Below, one piece after another: positions 5,678 to 8,020 of a stretch of 8,020 nucleotides of DNA (positions are counted from its first letter, which is position 1; every line of letters starts with the position of its first letter). The translations under genes and the position numbers were made by a program. The notes under the pieces are model-generated. The model made no database searches and was not told where the DNA came from. It saw nothing but the letters and a program-made list of their open reading frames with translations. Source of the DNA: Candidatus Zhuqueibacterota bacterium 4484_87 (GTDB lineage Bacteria > Zhuqueibacterota > Zhuqueibacteria > Thermofontimicrobiales > Thermofontimicrobiaceae); NCBI GenBank assembly GCA_002085355.1, contig NATN01000219.1, forward strand, positions 1 through 8,020, read 5' to 3'.

Positions 5678-7573
5678 TCATTCATTCCGCATAAAACTCT
5701 TTGGAAAAATCGGCTTGTCGCTGTTAAAAATGCGTTCAAACTCCGGCGAAATTGCGCGTAAAAACGGCGTAAATTTTTCCGGCGAACGCACGCGACTGAA
5801 ATAAGTGTAGTTCGGATTGACGCTCCCGCCTTTGCCGGAAAAATATTCCGTATTGAAATTGATGCCATTGGTGCTGCCCTGCGTTGACCAATAGTAAATC
5901 CCCATGGGTTCGCCGTTGATATCTCTGACCCAATCGATGAAAATCACCGAATGCCCCGAACCGGAAGTCCGCCATAACTGGACAAAATCGCCGGGGCGCA
6001 CTTCATCCCAATCGGTAATTTTATCTCCCAGCCCGTAAAATTCCATGCCCACGCCGGGGCCGTCTCCCCAGGTTGATTGCACAAACCAGAGGTATTTCAA
6101 ATAGCGCATGTCTCCGGGCGTCAAATTGTTCAAATCTTCGCCAGTGCGCAAATCAGCATTCAACTGTTCCACCGCTCGAAAGAACACTTCGTAGGTCAAA
6201 CCGCAGCAATAACAACTTTTGCTGCCGTCAGGATTTGCCCGGGCGATGCGTTCTGATTTGTAAAACAGGTCGCGCGTTACTCCGTCGTAAGTGTCCACCC
6301 ATTTGTACGGATGCGTTCCGTCGCGCGGATATTCGTGCAAAATGTCCAGCACATAAGCATTGACATCGATGTCTTCTGGATACCAGACAATCAATTGGGC
6401 AGAATCGGCTACTTCGATTTGCCTGTCATCAATAAGCTTCACGTACAACATTTGGTTGAGCGTGTCGCTCGGCAAGCCGATTATTTTCCCGTCTGTAAAA
6501 TTGAAATCCGCTGGCAAAGACGAGATTAATTGCAACTGATAATCTCCAATGCAATTTTTTATCCGCAGTGAATCTTCGTAATCCACCCCCACGAAACCGT
6601 AACGCAATTTATCCATCGCCAGTCCCAGTCGAGGACTGATCTCGAAATATGCCATTCCATAGGTGACATTGGGCACACCGATTTCCTGAATTTGCAGCCA
6701 TACAGGAGATTTTGAAACGTGAAAATAAGTGACCTCAACCAGACTGTCGGATGTGAATTCCCAGTGGATTTCCGAATCTTTGGCTTTTAAAGTAAAAGGC
6801 TTTTCAAAATAGATATTCAACGTATCGGTAATCGATTCGCCACTCATCAGGGAAAGCGTATCAGGTCTCTCGCGCAAAAACGGGAAAACATGAACCCGAA
6901 TGTTTCCCAGGTCCAATTCAGCCATAGTTGGGTCATAATTCAGCACAAGGGTTGTGTCTTGAAGATCACGATCGGAAATTTTCAGCTCCAATTGATTGTC
7001 CGCAATTTTCCCCAACCTTTCCGGAAAGTACATCTGTCCGTTTTTCGGAAAAGCAGCCGCTGTATTCAACAGACACATTTTGCGAATTTCAGTGATGCCG
7101 TTGTAACGGAAGCGATAAAAATAAGTCCCGGCGCGGCATTGGTTACCGATCTCGTCTCTGCCGTCCCAAAAAACAGCATGAATACCTGCTCTCTGCGCTC
7201 CCGTCTGCAATGTTCTCACCTTTTGTCCCAGCACATTAAAAATCTCCAGCGTCACAACTCCCCCTGCAGGCAAAGCGTACTGAATTTTCGTTATGCAGGA
7301 AAACGGGTTGGGGAAATTTTGTCGCAATTGATAATTTTCAACAGTTGCAGGTCTTTCCTCTACTCCGGTGACAAAATCCAACTGAAATGCCCCCTGTTCA
7401 TCGGTGTAAGTCCTGCCGATTTGCCCGTTATCAAAAAACAGCTCTATCCTTACGCGATGCATTTTTTCAGCCGTGCCTCTGCCGTTTATTAATTTGCCTG
7501 TGATAACATGACTTTGCCCAAAAACATTGACGAAAAAAACAAATAACGCTAAAATCAATATTACTCTTTTCAA
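5678..7573 (-). CDS. Secreted multidomain protein with FlgD/sorting-like domain and NlpC/P60- or CHAP-like cysteine peptidase domain
   Basis: A 631-aa exported protein. Residues 1-20 form a Sec signal peptide (MKRVILILALFVFFVNVFGQ). Residues about 22-70 resemble a carboxypeptidase-regulatory/CnaB-type beta domain. Residues 79-170 are a FlgD-like, type IX sorting-like module: 'YQLRQNFPNPF', 'IFNVLGQKVRTL', 'GRDEIGNQCRAGTYFYR'. A beta-rich middle follows, with an Ig/cadherin-like stretch near 350-397 ('LPADFNFTDGKIIGLPSD'). Residues about 400-600 look like a papain-fold cysteine peptidase or amidase: 'CYCCGLTYEVF' (nucleophile probably Cys456), 'VRPGDFVQLW' and 'GSGHSVIFIDW' (His541), in the order found in NlpC/P60 and CHAP enzymes that cut peptidoglycan peptides. 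A cell-wall substrate is therefore plausible but unproven. The sorting-like module is internal, whereas it normally ends the protein, and the C-terminus carries none. Translation starts at TTG, supported by GGAGGG six bases upstream and by the signal peptide. Confidence 0.75.
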   Translation of the reverse strand: MKRVILILALFVFFVNVFGQSHVITGKLINGRGTAEKMHRVRIELFFDNGQIGRTYTDEQGAFQLDFVTGVEERPATVENYQLRQNFPNPFSCITKIQYALPAGGVVTLEIFNVLGQKVRTLQTGAQRAGIHAVFWDGRDEIGNQCRAGTYFYRFRYNGITEIRKMCLLNTAAAFPKNGQMYFPERLGKIADNQLELKISDRDLQDTTLVLNYDPTMAELDLGNIRVHVFPFLRERPDTLSLMSGESITDTLNIYFEKPFTLKAKDSEIHWEFTSDSLVEVTYFHVSKSPVWLQIQEIGVPNVTYGMAYFEISPRLGLAMDKLRYGFVGVDYEDSLRIKNCIGDYQLQLISSLPADFNFTDGKIIGLPSDTLNQMLYVKLIDDRQIEVADSAQLIVWYPEDIDVNAYVLDILHEYPRDGTHPYKWVDTYDGVTRDLFYKSERIARANPDGSKSCYCCGLTYEVFFRAVEQLNADLRTGEDLNNLTPGDMRYLKYLWFVQSTWGDGPGVGMEFYGLGDKITDWDEVRPGDFVQLWRTSGSGHSVIFIDWVRDINGEPMGIYYWSTQGSTNGINFNTEYFSGKGGSVNPNYTYFSRVRSPEKFTPFLRAISPEFERIFNSDKPIFPKSFMRNE

Positions 7574-7579
7574 ACTTTT

Positions 7580-7585
7580 CCCTCC
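7580..7585 (-). promoter_or_regulatory. Shine-Dalgarno (GGAGGG) deciding a TTG start
   Basis: GGAGGG on the minus strand, six bases before the TTG at 7573. No in-frame ATG gives a signal peptide, so this site fixes the start of the secreted peptidase. Confidence 0.7.
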
Positions 7586-7740
7586 GCACAGATCGATTGA
7601 GAATCGTCGACATTTTTTAATTTAATCAAATCAAGTTACGAAATTGTGGAATATAATTCAAGTTGAAAATTAGGGAATTTAAAAATCCAGAAGACTTGAA
7701 AAGAATACAATCCTATCACGGCGCAATGATTTTGAATTAT

Positions 7741-7759
7741 TTTCAATTTTTTATTGAAA
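7741..7759. repeat. Inverted repeat TTTCAAT-T5-ATTGAAA
   Basis: A perfect 7-bp inverted repeat around five T, 113 bp upstream of the methyltransferase start. It could be an operator, but a dyad of this size in such AT-rich DNA can occur by chance. Confidence 0.3.
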
Positions 7760-7871
7760 GTTTGACTTTTATTTCATAAATTAGAACATCTTTTTTCTCA
7801 TATTCAATTGATTGCCCGCACAAAATTGTTGATGGTAAAATTTTTTATAAATTTGTGAAAGGTCGCCTGCC

Positions 7872-8020
7872 ATGCCAGAACTTTTTCATAAAAAGATAAC
7901 CGAATTATTAAAAACAGACCCTCGTTTTGTGGACGAAGACGGTGAATTGGTAAAAACAGCAGTAATCGACGGAGCCTGGAAAATTGACAGGGATTTGATC
8001 AAATTGTTAATTTCCGATGA
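7872..8020 (+). CDS. Probable site-specific DNA methyltransferase (type III Mod-like), N-terminus only
   Basis: The first 49 codons of a gene that leaves the window. It reads MPELFHKKITELLKTDPRFV and continues DEDGELVKTAVIDGAWKIDR, then DLIKLLISD. This 'RFVDEDGEL ... KLDxxLIxLLLSDE' opening is one I associate with adenine-specific methyltransferases of type III (Mod) restriction-modification systems, ahead of the catalytic DPPY and FxGxG motifs, which would lie beyond the window. AAAGG at 7858-7862 lies nine bases before the ATG and supports the start. The catalytic domain cannot be seen, so the call rests on resemblance of the N-terminus only; a partner restriction subunit (Res) would be expected downstream if it is a complete system. 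Confidence 0.55.
   Translation, partial: MPELFHKKITELLKTDPRFVDEDGELVKTAVIDGAWKIDRDLIKLLISD

Larger units (their letters stand above)
7574..7871. other. AT-rich divergent intergenic region
   Basis: 298 bp between the peptidase and methyltransferase starts. It holds a 7-bp perfect dyad at 7741-7759 and a shorter one at 7657-7667 (TTCAA-G-TTGAA). I see no RNA gene, no ORF with a ribosome site and no promoter I would commit to. Confidence 0.5.

Noticed and set aside
6890..7492. Plus-strand open frame of 200 codons inside the secreted peptidase
   Set aside because: It is antisense to a well-supported gene with signal peptide and domains, has no ribosome site and no recognisable motif.
7657..7667. 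TTCAAGTTGAA dyad as an operator
   Set aside because: It is a short AT-rich near-palindrome, likely by chance; no second copy seen nearby.
7826..7851. TTGTTG ... TATAAA as a promoter for the methyltransferase
   Set aside because: The spacing is only 14 bp and the implied transcription start would fall on the ribosome binding site.

Overview
The window reads as a piece of a moderately AT-rich genome from the FCB side of the bacterial tree, of the Calditrichota / KSB1 / Ignavibacteria type. The main pointer is the secreted protein at 5678-7573. It carries the 'QNFPNPF ... LGQKV ... AGTYFYR' module that is widespread in those lineages and related to FlgD-like / type IX sorting domains. The lineage is an inference from domain style; no rRNA or other taxonomic marker is present.

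Layout. Positions 1-2983 are all on the minus strand: a possible small partial ORF with a ten-base C tract just after its start codon (1-117), a metallophosphoesterase fused to a PQQ-type beta-propeller as a predicted lipoprotein (309-2180), an intergenic element built from two facing arrays of degenerate 7-bp repeats (2191-2373), and a short-chain dehydrogenase that has lost both its NAD(P)-binding start and an internal segment (2379-2983, pseudogene). The wreck of that dehydrogenase runs straight into the 3' end of an aldo/keto reductase with a C-terminal ferredoxin-like domain (2956-4083, minus). Across a roughly 250-bp intergenic region with candidate back-to-back promoters lies an L-2-hydroxyglutarate oxidase-type FAD enzyme (4334-5548, plus). 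It converges on the secreted multidomain protein with a C-terminal NlpC/P60- or CHAP-like cysteine peptidase domain (5678-7573, minus, TTG start with a strong Shine-Dalgarno). After a 298-bp AT-rich divergent intergenic region the window ends inside the first 49 codons of what looks like a site-specific DNA methyltransferase (7872 onward, plus).

How the genes relate. I see no single pathway. The aldo/keto reductase and the FAD oxidase are divergently arranged redox enzymes and might share a control region, but their substrates need not be linked. The lipoprotein and the secreted peptidase are envelope proteins. The methyltransferase probably belongs to a restriction-modification locus outside the window.

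The points most worth following are the poly-C tract behind a near-ideal ribosome binding site, where only the present tract length (modulo 3) keeps the frame open; the opposed heptad-repeat arrays; the doubly deleted dehydrogenase and the tail it donates to its neighbour; and the unusual internal position of the FlgD/sorting-like domain in the peptidase. No CRISPR array, tRNA, rRNA, insertion sequence or convincing intrinsic terminator was found.
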